Of a stretch of 64,000 nucleotides of DNA, positions 7,885 to 17,179 are shown in pieces. The notes beneath the pieces were generated by a model that saw nothing but the letters and a program-made list of their open reading frames with translations, was not told where the DNA came from and did no database searches. Numbering within the stretch: position 1 is the stretch's first letter; each line of letters begins with the position of its first letter. The DNA comes from Pullichristensenella excrementipullorum (GTDB lineage Bacteria > Bacillota > Clostridia > Christensenellales > Aristaeellaceae). Made by a program: the position numbers and the translations under genes. The stretch spans positions 14,686-78,685 of the forward strand of contig DVOU01000029.1 in assembly GCA_018713365.1 (NCBI GenBank), read 5' to 3'.

Positions 7885-8934
7885 TTATCGCTCCTTGCGG
7901 TCTTCCAGCACGCGGCGGCGCAGTTGGCCGCAGGCGCCCTCGATGTCCGCGCCCATTTCGCGGCGCACGGTGGCGGAGATGCGGCGCGCCTCCAGGCGGC
8001 GCAAAAAGTTCTGGACGTCCGCGCGCGTGGGCGGGTGCAGGTCGCGCTCGCGCACGGCGTTGAGGGGGATGAGGTTGACGTGGCAGCGCAGGCCGCGCAG
8101 GCGCGTTGCCAGTTCGTCGGCGTGGCGCAGTTCGCTGTTGACGCCCTTGACCAGCGCATATTCAAAAATGACGCGGCGGCCGGTCTTTTCGACATATTCG
8201 CGGGCGGCGCAAAGCACGTCCTCGATGGCGTAGGCGTTGGCCACAGGCAGAAGCTGTTTGCGCACCTCGTCGTTGGGGGCGTGCAGGGAGATGGAGAGCG
8301 TCACCGGCAGGCCCTCTTTGGCAAGATCGCGCATCTGCGGCACGAGCCCGCAGGTGGAGAGCGATATGTTGCGCAGGGAGATGTTCGTGCGCTCCGGGGA
8401 ATTGACCAGGTGCAGAAACTTCACCGTGTTTTCGTAGTTGTCCAGCGGTTCGCCGCTGCCCATCAGCACGATGTTGTGGACGCGCCGCCCTTCCGGGGCG
8501 AGCATGCGGTTTACCGCGGTCACCTGCCCCAGCATCTCCCCCGCCGTCAGATCGCGCACGCGGCCTTCGAGCGTGGAGGCGCAGAAGCGGCAGCCCATGC
8601 GGCAGCCCACCTGCGTGGAGAGGCAGAGGGTGTCGCCGTAGTGGTAGCGCATGACCACGCCCTCGATGAGGTTTCCGTCCGTCAGTTCGTAGAGCAGCTT
8701 TTCCGTATCGTCAAGCTTCGAGCGGAAGCTCTCGCGGATGGAGACGGGGTCAGCCACGGCGCATTCGGCGAGGCGCGCGCGCAGGGCGGCGGGAAGGTCG
8801 GTCATCTCCGCGATGGACGCGCCGCGGGCGAGCCACTTGCCCACCTGTTTGGCGCGGAAGGGCGCGGGGTCGAGCGGGTGAAGGAAATCCGCCAATTCTT
8901 CCTGCGTCAGCGAGAGAAGCTGCGTGCGCTCCAT
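7885..8934 (-). CDS. rlmN: 23S rRNA (adenine-2503-C2)-methyltransferase, radical SAM
   Basis: A 349-residue enzyme that methylates C2 of A2503 in 23S rRNA (and some tRNAs). The radical-SAM CX3CX2C motif reads CRMGCRFC. Other family features are GSGEPLDNYENT and SLHAPNDEVR, and the catalytic Cys region near the C-terminus is followed by VRREMGADIEGACGQLR. The usual starter MERTQLLSLTQEELADF is behind a usable RBS. Its stop is 24 bp from prpC; the gap to rsmB is 1 bp. Confidence 0.97.
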   Translation of the reverse strand: MERTQLLSLTQEELADFLHPLDPAPFRAKQVGKWLARGASIAEMTDLPAALRARLAECAVADPVSIRESFRSKLDDTEKLLYELTDGNLIEGVVMRYHYGDTLCLSTQVGCRMGCRFCASTLEGRVRDLTAGEMLGQVTAVNRMLAPEGRRVHNIVLMGSGEPLDNYENTVKFLHLVNSPERTNISLRNISLSTCGLVPQMRDLAKEGLPVTLSISLHAPNDEVRKQLLPVANAYAIEDVLCAAREYVEKTGRRVIFEYALVKGVNSELRHADELATRLRGLRCHVNLIPLNAVRERDLHPPTRADVQNFLRRLEARRISATVRREMGADIEGACGQLRRRVLEDRKER

Positions 8935-8935
8935 G

Positions 8936-10348
8936 CTACACGCCCTTTCTGCGCATGCGGGCGATGAAGAAGCCCTCCACGTGGTCGCGGTGGCTCAAAA
9001 GCTGCGCCATGCCGTTTTCGCAGCGGCAACGCAGAGGTTCGGGCAGGTAGTCCGCGCCCGTTTCGGGGACGAACTCCGGGTGCCTTTCGAGGAAGGCGCG
9101 CACCTGCTGTTCGTTCTCCTCGGGAAGGATGGTGCAGGTGGAATAGACGAGCAGGCCGCCCACCTTGACAAAGCGGGCGCAGTTTTCCAGAATTTCCGCC
9201 TGCAGGGGCAGCAGCGTTTCCAGCTGCGCGTCGGTAAAGCGGTACTTGATGTCCGGCTTGTCGGCGATGACGCCGAGGCCGGAACAGGGCGCGTCCACAA
9301 GCACGGCGTCCATGTAAAGGTCAAAGTCCGCGCAGGGCTTGCGGGCGTCGCGCACGGCGGGGCGCAGGCTGTCGAGCTTGAGGCGCTGTTTGGCGGCGCG
9401 GATCAGTTCCACGCGATGTTCGTGTACGTCCCAGGCGTAGACGCGGCCGACGTCGGACATGGTTTCGGCGATGAGGGCGCTCTTGCCGCCCGGGGCGGCG
9501 CAGGCGTCCAGCACGTTCATGCCCGGTTTGGGCTCCACGGCCAGCGCCGCGAGCATGGAGCTTTCGCCCTGAATGGAGAAGTAGCCGTTGCGGAAGCCGT
9601 CGAGACGGGCGAGGTTGCCCGCCGCCGGGCAGCGGTAGGCGCCGGGAACGATGCCGCGCTCGAAGATGACATCGTGCGTTTTGAGGTAGTTTTCAAAGCC
9701 CGCCGCGTCGGTCTTCATGGCGTTGAAGCGGATGGTCTGGCTGGGGCGCGGGCGGTCGGCCATGATGGCCACGGCCTCTTCCTCGCCATAGGCGGCGATG
9801 AGGCGTTTGGCCAGCTCCGGGGCGACCGAATACCGCACGGCGGGGTCGTCGATCGCGGGAAGTTCGCCGGCGTCGCGGGCGCGGATCAGGCTGCGCAGGA
9901 TGCCGTTGACCAGCGCGGCAAGGCCGTCCCGGCCCGAGGCGCGCGTCTGCTTGACGGCCTCGTCCACGGCGGCGTGGTCGGGGATCTTGTCCATCAAAAG
10001 GATCTGCGCCGCGGCGATGTGGAGGATGTCCTCCACCACCGGCTCGGGGCGCTCCGTCCAGAACTGGGCAAGGCGCGCTTCGAGCAGCAGGCGGTTCTCC
10101 ACGGCGGTGAAAAACAGGCTGGCGGCCAGCCGCTTGTCGTCCGCGCAGAGGTGGGCGGTGTTCAAATGACGGTCCAGCGCCGCGGAGACGTAGGAGCCGG
10201 AGCGCGCCACGTCCGTAAGCGCGCGGCGCGCCACCTCGCGGGCGCCAAGGGGCGTTTCCTTGCCCTGCGGGCGCTCGCGGCGGGCGCGGAAGGGCGGACG
10301 GCGCGCGCCGTCGCGGGAAATATCGTTTCTTTTGTCGCGTTTGTCCAT
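8936..10348 (-). CDS. rsmB: 16S rRNA (cytosine-967-C5)-methyltransferase
   Basis: A 470-residue enzyme. A basic N-terminal tail (about 1-30) precedes a NusB-like RNA-binding domain (about 35-170) and a Rossmann methyltransferase domain. SAM loop: DACAAPGGKSALIAE. The two cysteines of m5C methyltransferases are seen in VDAPCSGLGV and VYSTCTILPEENE. It is packed directly between fmt and rlmN, in the usual Firmicutes order. Confidence 0.96.
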   Translation of the reverse strand: MDKRDKRNDISRDGARRPPFRARRERPQGKETPLGAREVARRALTDVARSGSYVSAALDRHLNTAHLCADDKRLAASLFFTAVENRLLLEARLAQFWTERPEPVVEDILHIAAAQILLMDKIPDHAAVDEAVKQTRASGRDGLAALVNGILRSLIRARDAGELPAIDDPAVRYSVAPELAKRLIAAYGEEEAVAIMADRPRPSQTIRFNAMKTDAAGFENYLKTHDVIFERGIVPGAYRCPAAGNLARLDGFRNGYFSIQGESSMLAALAVEPKPGMNVLDACAAPGGKSALIAETMSDVGRVYAWDVHEHRVELIRAAKQRLKLDSLRPAVRDARKPCADFDLYMDAVLVDAPCSGLGVIADKPDIKYRFTDAQLETLLPLQAEILENCARFVKVGGLLVYSTCTILPEENEQQVRAFLERHPEFVPETGADYLPEPLRCRCENGMAQLLSHRDHVEGFFIARMRRKGV

Positions 10349-11284
10349 TTACATCCCCTCGCCGAATCTCGTTCCCGGTTCGATCTTTTTGCCCGCCAGA
10401 TAGGCGCGGGCGCTCATGCGCTTGCCGCCGGGGGCCTGCATTTCCAGCACTTCCAGCGCGCCCTCGCCGCAGGCCACGAAGAGGCCCTCCTTGGCTGAGG
10501 AGCGCAGCACCGTGCCGGGTTCCCCCTCGCCCACGGCGGGGCGGGCGCGGTAGATCTTCAGCGTGCCTCCGGCATAGTCTGTGTAGGCGCTGGGCCACGG
10601 GTCGAGGCCGCGCGCCTGACAGGCGATCTCTTTGGCGCTCCTTGTCCAGTCGATCAGGCCCATCTCCTTTTTCAGCATCGGCTGGCGGCTGGCGAGGCGC
10701 TCATCCTGCGGGGTGGGCGCGATCTCGCCGGCGATGTAGCCCTTCAGCGTCTCGATGAGCAGTTCCGCGCCCAGTTGGGAGAGGCGCGCGGACAGCTCGG
10801 CGGCGGTCTCTGTTTCGCCGATGTCCGTCTCGCGGCGCAGAAGCATGGCGCCGGTATCGACCCCGGCGTCGGTGAGCATGGTGGTGACGCCGGTCCTTGT
10901 CTCGCCGTTCAAAATGCACCAGTTGATGGGCGCGGCGCCGCGATAGGCGGGCAGCAGCGAGGCGTGGACGTTGACGGTGCCCATTTTCGGCACGTCCAAA
11001 AGCGCCTGCGAGAGGATCTGCCCAAAGGCGGCGGTGACGACGATGTCCGGCGCCAGCGCGCGCAGGCAGGCAAGCCCCTCTTCATTGCGCAGGCGCTCAA
11101 ACTGATACACCGGCACGCCGCGCTCCACGGCCAGTTTTTTGACCGGGCAGGCGGCCAGCTTGTGGCCGCGCCCCACGGGGCGGTCGGGCTGGGTGAAGAC
11201 GCCCACGACCCCGTAGCCCGCGTCCAAAAGCGCTTTCAAGGAGGGCACGGCGAACTCCGGCGTGCCCATGAAGACGACGCGCAT
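10349..11284 (-). CDS. fmt: Methionyl-tRNA formyltransferase
   Basis: A 311-residue enzyme that formylates initiator Met-tRNA using 10-formyl-THF. The N-terminal MRVVFMGTPEFAVPSL and the formyl-transfer motif SLLPAYRGAAPINW are clear, and the C-terminal OB-like domain ends the protein. I place the start at ATG 11284, which overlaps the def stop (TGATG), rather than the in-frame GTG three bases earlier. Its substrate, initiator tRNA-fMet, is encoded at 63546 in this window. def-fmt is a conserved functional pair. Confidence 0.97.
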   Translation of the reverse strand: MRVVFMGTPEFAVPSLKALLDAGYGVVGVFTQPDRPVGRGHKLAACPVKKLAVERGVPVYQFERLRNEEGLACLRALAPDIVVTAAFGQILSQALLDVPKMGTVNVHASLLPAYRGAAPINWCILNGETRTGVTTMLTDAGVDTGAMLLRRETDIGETETAAELSARLSQLGAELLIETLKGYIAGEIAPTPQDERLASRQPMLKKEMGLIDWTRSAKEIACQARGLDPWPSAYTDYAGGTLKIYRARPAVGEGEPGTVLRSSAKEGLFVACGEGALEVLEMQAPGGKRMSARAYLAGKKIEPGTRFGEGM

Positions 11285-11754
11285 CACTCGTCCCCCTCCC
11301 GGTCGGTGACGTCCTCGATCATCTTATCGACGTAGATGATGCCGTCCAGATGGTCGATCTCGTGGCAGAGGGCCATGGTGAGGAAGCCCTCGCCCTTGAC
11401 CTCGATGGGCCGGCCCTTGCGGTCCTGCGCGCGCACAGTGACGCGCTCCGGGCGCTTGACCGTGCCGCGGCGGCCGGGCACGGAGAGGCAGCCCTCGGCG
11501 TTGATCATCTCGCCCTCGGAGGATACGATCTCCGGGTTGATAAGCTCGATGAGGCCATCGCCCACGTCGATGACCACGCATCTTTTCAGCACGCCCACCT
11601 GCACCGCCGCCAGCCCCGCGCCGTCGGCCTCGTACATGGTGTCGGCCATGTCGTCCAGAAGCGTCCAGAGGCGCTTGTCGAATTTTTCCACGGTGCGCGA
11701 ATGTTTGCGCAGCATGTCGTCGATGCCAAATTCCAGGATCTTGCGCGTCGCCAT
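11284..11754 (-). CDS. def: Peptide deformylase
   Basis: A 156-residue metalloprotease that removes the formyl group from new polypeptides. All three family motifs are present: GAGLAAVQVG (45-54), EGCLS (87-91, Cys metal ligand) and HEIDHLDG (131-138, the two His ligands and catalytic Glu). The ATG at 11754 has AGGGGGAAG upstream. A longer frame would run into the priA gene and lacks family similarity. Directly coupled to fmt. Confidence 0.97.
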   Translation of the reverse strand: MATRKILEFGIDDMLRKHSRTVEKFDKRLWTLLDDMADTMYEADGAGLAAVQVGVLKRCVVIDVGDGLIELINPEIVSSEGEMINAEGCLSVPGRRGTVKRPERVTVRAQDRKGRPIEVKGEGFLTMALCHEIDHLDGIIYVDKMIEDVTDREGDE

Positions 11755-11764
11755 ACTCTTCCCC

Positions 11765-13957
11765 CTATAAAAGGCTCGTCGGATCGACCTCAAGCTCCGC
11801 GCGCGCGCCCTCCGCGGCATCCGCCAGCGCCTGCATCTTTGCGGTGATCCCGCGCGTATCGGCCTTGAAATACATTTTTAAGAACACCTGATAGCGATAC
11901 TCGCCGCGAAGCCGCTTGAGGGGGCATTCGAGGGCGCGCATCTGCACGATGTCGGGGCGGTGGCCGCCCCGGTCGAGAAAGCCGTTGAGTTCCGTTTCCG
12001 CCGTTTCCGCCGCTTTTTGGGCGGCAGATTCCTCCTTCGCGGTGAAGACGATGCGGGCGATCACCGTGAAGGGCGGATAGAGCGCGCCCCGGCGAAAGGC
12101 GCTCTCGCGCAGGTAAAAGGCGCGATAGTCCTGGCTGGCGGCCAGGCGGATGCCGTAGTGGTCCGGCTCATAGGTCTGCAAAACGACCTTGCCGGGATAG
12201 TTGGCGCGGCCCGCGCGCCCGGCCATCTGCGTGATGAGCTGGAAGGTGCGCTCCGCGCTGCGGTAGTCGGGCAGATTGAGGGTCATGTCCGCCGCCACCA
12301 CGCCCGAGAGGGTGACGTTGGGAAAATCCAGCCCCTTGGCGATCATCTGCGTGCCGACGAGTATGTCGGCCTCGCCCTGCCGGAACGCCTCGAGAATTTT
12401 GGCGTGGGCGTCCTTTTTGCGCGTGGTGTCGTAGTCCATGCGCAACACCGCCGCCTCCGGGAACTGGCGCTTCACTTCCTCGACCACCTGCTCGGTGCCG
12501 ATGCCGAAGAACTTGATGTAGGGGCTGCCGCACTCCGGGCACTTTTGCGGCACCGCCCGCTCCGCCCCGCAATAGTGGCAGCGCAGCACGTTCTCCGCCT
12601 GATGGTAGGTCATGGAGACGTCGCAGGAGGCGCACTTGACCACGTAGCCGCACTTGCGGCAGGAGACGAAGGATGAATGCCCGCGCCGGTTGATGAGCAG
12701 CATGGCCTGCCGCCCGCGCTCGAGGCAATTTCTCAATTCCTCCGAGAGACGGGCGCTGAAGATGGAGCGGTTGCCGCGCTCAAATTCGCGGCGCATGTCC
12801 ACCACCTCGACCTCGGGCAGGGGGCGGCCGCCCACGCGCTCAGGAAGCTCGATGAGCGTCAGGCGGTTTTCCGGGCGCACGCCGCTCATCGAACGCATAT
12901 ACGAAGCGATGGACGGCGTGGCGCTGCCCAGCAGCAGCACCGCGCCCGCGCCTTCCGCGCGCTGCCAGGCGACCTCGCGGGCGTCGTAGCGGGGCCGGCG
13001 GTCGGACTGGTAACTACCTTCGTGTTCCTCATCGACGACGATGACGCCGACATTGGCAAGCGGCGCGAACACCGCCGAGCGCGCGCCGATGACCACGCGC
13101 GCCTCGCCCGAGCGGATGCGCCGCCATTCGTCATATCTCTCGCCCTGCGAAAGGCCGGAATGGAGGACGGCCGCGTCCGCGCCGAAGCGCTGGTGGAACC
13201 ACGAGACCATCTGCGGCGTGAGGGCGATCTCCGGCACGAGGACGATGGCGCTTTTGCCCACCTCCAGCGCCCGGCGCACGAGGCGGATGTAGACCTCCGT
13301 CTTGCCCGAGCCGGTGACGCCGTGCAACAAAAAACGGCCGCCGCCATGCTCCAGCGCGGCGCACAGTTCGTTTACGGCGCGCTCCTGCGCGCGGGTGAGG
13401 GGCGGGTCGGGCAGCGTCTCGCCGCGCAAAACGGCGGGGGCGCGGCGCTCGCCCTGCTCATAAACTTCCACCACGCCCTTTTGCACAAGGGCGCGCAGCG
13501 GCGCGGCGGGCAGAAGCGCGGTCTCCACATCTCCCGCGCGCAGGCGCTCCATGATCTCCCGCTGGCGCAATCCGCGCGCGGCAAAGTCCGGCGCGGCAAG
13601 ATGAGCCACGCGGCGCGTCTTTTCGCGCACGCTGCCCCGGCGCATGCCGGAGGGCAGCATCAGGCGCAGGGCCTCGACGAGGTTGCAGTTGTAGCGCAGG
13701 CGCATCCATTTGGCCAGCGCCATCAGTTCCGGGAGGATGACCGGCTCCGCCGTGCGCAGGGCGAGGATGGGCTTGATGCGCGACGGCTCCAGCGCGCATT
13801 CGTCCGTCAGTTCGACGATGAAGCCGTCCGCGCGGGCATTTCCCAGCGGCACGCACACCTGCTGGCCCTCGCGCGCGTCCATGCCCTCGGGCACGGCATA
13901 GGTGAATACATGGTCGAGGGCGTCAGAGACGCGGTCGATGATGACGTTTGCGTACAT
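11765..13957 (-). CDS. priA: Primosomal replication restart helicase PriA
   Basis: A 730-residue 3'-5' helicase that reloads the replisome at stalled forks. The 3'-DNA-binding domain is at the N-terminus (MYANVIIDRVSDALDHVFTY). Walker A is GVTGSGKTEVYI, the DEAH-type box is VDEEHEGSYQSD, and the zinc-binding insert has paired cysteines (CRKCGYVVKCASCD and CHYCGAE...CPECGSP). ATG overlaps the coaBC stop (TGATG). The coaBC-priA-def order is typical of the phylum. Confidence 0.97.
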   Translation of the reverse strand: MYANVIIDRVSDALDHVFTYAVPEGMDAREGQQVCVPLGNARADGFIVELTDECALEPSRIKPILALRTAEPVILPELMALAKWMRLRYNCNLVEALRLMLPSGMRRGSVREKTRRVAHLAAPDFAARGLRQREIMERLRAGDVETALLPAAPLRALVQKGVVEVYEQGERRAPAVLRGETLPDPPLTRAQERAVNELCAALEHGGGRFLLHGVTGSGKTEVYIRLVRRALEVGKSAIVLVPEIALTPQMVSWFHQRFGADAAVLHSGLSQGERYDEWRRIRSGEARVVIGARSAVFAPLANVGVIVVDEEHEGSYQSDRRPRYDAREVAWQRAEGAGAVLLLGSATPSIASYMRSMSGVRPENRLTLIELPERVGGRPLPEVEVVDMRREFERGNRSIFSARLSEELRNCLERGRQAMLLINRRGHSSFVSCRKCGYVVKCASCDVSMTYHQAENVLRCHYCGAERAVPQKCPECGSPYIKFFGIGTEQVVEEVKRQFPEAAVLRMDYDTTRKKDAHAKILEAFRQGEADILVGTQMIAKGLDFPNVTLSGVVAADMTLNLPDYRSAERTFQLITQMAGRAGRANYPGKVVLQTYEPDHYGIRLAASQDYRAFYLRESAFRRGALYPPFTVIARIVFTAKEESAAQKAAETAETELNGFLDRGGHRPDIVQMRALECPLKRLRGEYRYQVFLKMYFKADTRGITAKMQALADAAEGARAELEVDPTSLL

Positions 13958-15141
13958 CAGAACAGCTCCGATACGCGGTCGAGGATGGCTTCGGCCACCT
14001 CGCGCTTGCCGCGCAGGGACACTTCCCGCGCGTCTTCCCGGGAAAAGATGGTCACGGCGTTGGTGTCGCCGGCAAAGCCCGCGCCGGGGCGGGTGACGTC
14101 GTTGGCGACGACGAGGTCGGCATTTTTCCTTTCCAGCTTTTTGCGGGCGTTTTCGGCGATGTTCTGCGTCTCGGCGGCGAAGGCGACCAGAATTTGCCCT
14201 TCGCGCTTGCGAGCGCCCAGTTCGGCGGCGATGTCCGTGGTGTTTTCAAGTTCCAGAGTCATGCCCTCGCCGCTTTTCTTGATCTTCTCCGCGGCCACGG
14301 CGCGGGGGCGGAAATCCGCCGGGGCGGCGGCCTGAATGACCACGTCGCTGTCCTCCGCGCGGGAAAGCACCGCCTCACACAATTCAGCGCAGGAAACGAT
14401 GGGCACGAACGCCACGCCCGCGGGCGCTGTCAGGGAGACGGGGCCGGAGACGAGCGTCACGGTCGCGCCACGGTCGCGCGCGACCTCGGCGATGGCAAAG
14501 CCCATCCTGCCCGTGGAGCGGTTGGTCAGAAAGCGCACCGGGTCGAGCATCTCGCGCGTGGGGCCGGCGGTGACGAGCAGACGGCGGCCAGCAAAGTCCT
14601 GTTTGGGGCAAAGGGCGTCTTCGACGGCCTGCAAAATGGCGGTCGGCTCCTCCATGCGCCCCACGTCCTCATCGCCGCAGGCGAGGTGGCCGCGGGCGGG
14701 GCCGCAGAAGCGCGCGCCCCAGGCACGCAGGCATTCGACGTTTTTTTGTGTGGCGGGGTGCTTCCACATGGCGGCGTTCATCGCCGGGGCCAGCAGCACG
14801 GGGCAGCGCATGGCCAGATAGGTGGTGGAGAGCAGATCGTCGGCGACGCCGGAAGCAAACTTGGCGAGGATGTTGGCCGTGGCGGGCGCGACCACGAACA
14901 GATCCGCCCACTTGGCAAGGGCGATGTGGGCGATCTCGTCGCGGGCGGCAAAGAGGTCGGTATGGACGCGGTTTCCCGTGAGCGTTTCCAGCGTCAGGGG
15001 GGCGATGAACCGGCAGGCATGCTCCGTCATCACGACGCGCACCTCCGCGCCCCGCTTTTTCAGCAGACTGATGAGTTCCGCCGCGCGATAGGCGGCGATG
15101 CCGCCCGTCACGCCCAACACGATCCTCTTACCGCTCAGCAT
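13957..15141 (-). CDS. coaBC: Bifunctional phosphopantothenoylcysteine synthetase/decarboxylase
   Basis: A 394-residue fusion of CoaC (flavin-dependent decarboxylase, about 1-180) and CoaB (CTP-dependent ligase, about 185-394), giving two consecutive steps of coenzyme A synthesis. Decarboxylase marks: VTGGIAAYRAAEL, catalytic His in ARDEIAHIALA, PAMNAAMW and the flexible-flap Cys in GHLACGDEDVGRM. Ligase marks: VTAGPTREMLDPVRFLTN (substrate/CTP site). It is followed by rpoZ upstream (20 bp). Confidence 0.96.
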   Translation of the reverse strand: MLSGKRIVLGVTGGIAAYRAAELISLLKKRGAEVRVVMTEHACRFIAPLTLETLTGNRVHTDLFAARDEIAHIALAKWADLFVVAPATANILAKFASGVADDLLSTTYLAMRCPVLLAPAMNAAMWKHPATQKNVECLRAWGARFCGPARGHLACGDEDVGRMEEPTAILQAVEDALCPKQDFAGRRLLVTAGPTREMLDPVRFLTNRSTGRMGFAIAEVARDRGATVTLVSGPVSLTAPAGVAFVPIVSCAELCEAVLSRAEDSDVVIQAAAPADFRPRAVAAEKIKKSGEGMTLELENTTDIAAELGARKREGQILVAFAAETQNIAENARKKLERKNADLVVANDVTRPGAGFAGDTNAVTIFSREDAREVSLRGKREVAEAILDRVSELF

Positions 15142-15160
15142 GTGCTTCTCCTTCGCGTGT

Positions 15161-15394
15161 TTATTCCTCTTCTTCCCCGGAATCCTCCAGCTCCGTGCGC
15201 GGATCGCGGGAATAGGTGATGAGGCCGCGGTCGATCTCCTCGATGGCGATGGTCAGCGGCTTGGTCTCGCGGGTCTCGATCAGGGGCATGCTGCCGCCGA
15301 TCAGTTCACGGGCGCGCTTGGACGCCTCCACGGCCAGCGTATAGCGGCAATCGACTTTTTCCAGCAGTTCTCCGATGGGGGGATCGATCATCAT
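15161..15394 (-). CDS. rpoZ: RNA polymerase omega subunit
   Basis: A 77-residue omega subunit that stabilises the beta-prime subunit. The family core VDCRYTLAVEASKRARELI is present, and the C-terminus ends in an acidic run (EDSGEEEE). Two adjacent ATGs (15394, 15391) could start it; both fit the GGAGG upstream. It lies between gmk and coaBC, its standard place in Firmicutes. Confidence 0.95.
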   Translation of the reverse strand: MMIDPPIGELLEKVDCRYTLAVEASKRARELIGGSMPLIETRETKPLTIAIEEIDRGLITYSRDPRTELEDSGEEEE

Positions 15395-15407
15395 GTGGGT
15401 TTTCCTC

Positions 15408-16052
15408 CTATTTGCCCGCTTTCAGCGACGCCGAGAGGGCGTTGAGAAAGCGCATGTTGTGCTTGGTCTTGGCGCGCGCGGCCTGAATGATGTCGTAGAC
15501 CTGCTCTACGGCGCGATCGAGCGCGTCGGGAACGTCGTCCCAGTCCTGATGGATGACGATGTAATCGTAGCGGTAGGCCTGTTCCACTTCGCGGGCGGCG
15601 TTGTGCAGGCGGATGTTGAGCGATTCCTCGCTCTCCGTGCCGCGCGCGCGCAGGCGCTTTTCCAGATTCTCCCGGCTGGGGGGAGAGACGAAGATGCCGG
15701 TGACTTCGCTGTCCTGCTCCATGGCCTGCAAACAGCCCTGCACGTCGATCTCCAAAATGAGGTCGTGCCCCTGGGCGAGCTGCTCCTGTACGGTGCTTTT
15801 GAGGGTGCCGTAGCGGTTCTGATGCACCAGCGCCCACTCGTAGAACGCGCCCTTGCGCACCAGTTCGTCAAACTGTTCGTCGGTCACGAAGTGATAGTGG
15901 ACGCCCTCGATCTCGCCGGGACGCGGCGCGCGCGTGGTGCAGGATACGGAAAGGCTCACGTCCGGGTGTTTTTCCACGAGCTGCTTGGCGATCATTGATT
16001 TTCCCGCGCCCGCGGGGCCGGAGATCACGAACAGAAGTCCTCGACGCTCCAT
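15408..16052 (-). CDS. gmk: Guanylate kinase
   Basis: A 214-residue kinase converting GMP to GDP. P-loop GPAGAGKSMIAKQL at the N-terminus, the GMP-binding part TTRAPRPGEIEGVHYHF, and the lid segment LEKRLRARGTE. Length is normal. In relatives remA usually sits between yicC and gmk; here the 64-bp gap holds no gene. Confidence 0.97.
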   Translation of the reverse strand: MERRGLLFVISGPAGAGKSMIAKQLVEKHPDVSLSVSCTTRAPRPGEIEGVHYHFVTDEQFDELVRKGAFYEWALVHQNRYGTLKSTVQEQLAQGHDLILEIDVQGCLQAMEQDSEVTGIFVSPPSRENLEKRLRARGTESEESLNIRLHNAAREVEQAYRYDYIVIHQDWDDVPDALDRAVEQVYDIIQAARAKTKHNMRFLNALSASLKAGK

Positions 16053-16116
16053 AGGATGAATCCCCTCGCTTTCTTAGTGTACAGGCCGTGATGGTGGTCT
16101 CGTTCGTCCAAGGCGG

Positions 16117-17007
16117 CTATTCGACGTTCTGCACCTGTTCGCGCAATTTCTCGATCTCGGCCTTGCCGTCCATGGCCAGGCGGGTGATCTCGATGTCCTG
16201 CGACTTGGAGGCGATGGTATTCACCTCGCGGTTGAACTCCTGCGCGAGGAAGTCCAGCCGCCGCCCGGCGGGGGCGGGGTCGCGGATGAGGGCGCGCAGC
16301 TGGGAAATGTGGCTTGTAAGGCGCACCAGTTCCTCGTCGATGGCGAGGCGGTCTGCCATAATGGCCACTTCCTGCACAAGGCGCGCCTCGTCCATCTGGC
16401 TGCCGAGCAGTTCTTCCACGTTGGCGCGCAGGCGCTCGCGGCAGGAAACGACGCTCTGCGGCGCGCGCGCGGCGATGGCAGCCTGAATGCTCTCCAAGGC
16501 GTCCGCGCGCTCGGCAAGGTCTTTTTGCAGGGCCTCGCCCTCGCGCGCGCGCATGACGGAAACTTCGTCCAGCGCCCCGGAAAGCGTTTCCAGAAGCAGC
16601 GCGCGCAGGGCGTCGCGGTCTTCCTCAGCCTCGACCACCTGCACGACCTCCGGCAGGGCGAGCATGCCCATCACCGAGCGGTCGTCCGCAAGGCCGGTCA
16701 GCGCGTCCGTGGCGCGCAGGTAGGCGCGGATGAGTCCTTCGTCCACCTGCACATCGCGCGCGTCTTCCCGCTGGTTGCGGTAGGTGCAGAATACGTCCAC
16801 ATGCCCGCGGGAAAGGCGGGCGCCAATGGCCTTGCGCGCCTCGTCTTCGAGAAAAAGAAAGCAGCGCGGCATGCGCAGGCTGATGTCCAGAAACCGATGA
16901 TTGACGCTCTTGACTTCCACCGTGAGCGACCGCCCGTCGCGCGCGCGCACGCAGCGGCCATAACCCGTCATGCTGTTGATGCTGCTCGCCTCCAGATTTT
17001 TCTCCAT
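16117..17007 (-). CDS. yicC: YicC family endoribonuclease
   Basis: A 296-residue protein of the YicC/YloC family, an endoribonuclease in enterobacteria. The hallmark NSMTGYGR lies near the N-terminus and the conserved C-terminal segment REVNTIASKSQDIEITR ends the protein. The start is uncertain: from ATG 17007 the protein is nine residues longer than usual before SMTGYGR, and this ATG has almost no room for a leader after the -10 box. An internal AUC codon at 16980-16978 sits eight bases after a GGAGG. First gene of the long minus-strand run. Confidence 0.9.
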   Translation of the reverse strand: MEKNLEASSINSMTGYGRCVRARDGRSLTVEVKSVNHRFLDISLRMPRCFLFLEDEARKAIGARLSRGHVDVFCTYRNQREDARDVQVDEGLIRAYLRATDALTGLADDRSVMGMLALPEVVQVVEAEEDRDALRALLLETLSGALDEVSVMRAREGEALQKDLAERADALESIQAAIAARAPQSVVSCRERLRANVEELLGSQMDEARLVQEVAIMADRLAIDEELVRLTSHISQLRALIRDPAPAGRRLDFLAQEFNREVNTIASKSQDIEITRLAMDGKAEIEKLREQVQNVE

Positions 17008-17012
17008 GATTG

Positions 17013-17021
17013 ATTATAACA
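17013..17021 (-). promoter_or_regulatory. Extended -10 promoter of the yicC-gmk-rpoZ-... run
   Basis: TGTTATAAT on the minus strand (17021-17013), an extended -10, only five bases before the ATG at 17007. The -35 region at 17041-17036 (TGGAGA) is weak. Transcription would begin at or within a base of the ATG. Confidence 0.65.
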
Positions 17022-17115
17022 CATTTGGCCCCCGCTCTCCACACTCTGGCGTAAAAAAATCGAACTTTTTTTCTGTGTCCGCCCCGACCGCGCGACGGGG
17101 GCGCCGCATTTGCCG

Positions 17116-17144
17116 TTGACGCGGCGGGCGTTTCGCGCTATAAT
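17116..17144 (+). promoter_or_regulatory. Sigma-A promoter of the YerC-pcrA-ligA operon
   Basis: TTGACG at 17116-17121, 17-bp spacer, TATAAT at 17139-17144; the first gene starts 36 bp later. Confidence 0.85.
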
Positions 17145-17179
17145 GTTTCCATGCTAACGCATGAAAGCGAGGGACCGCC

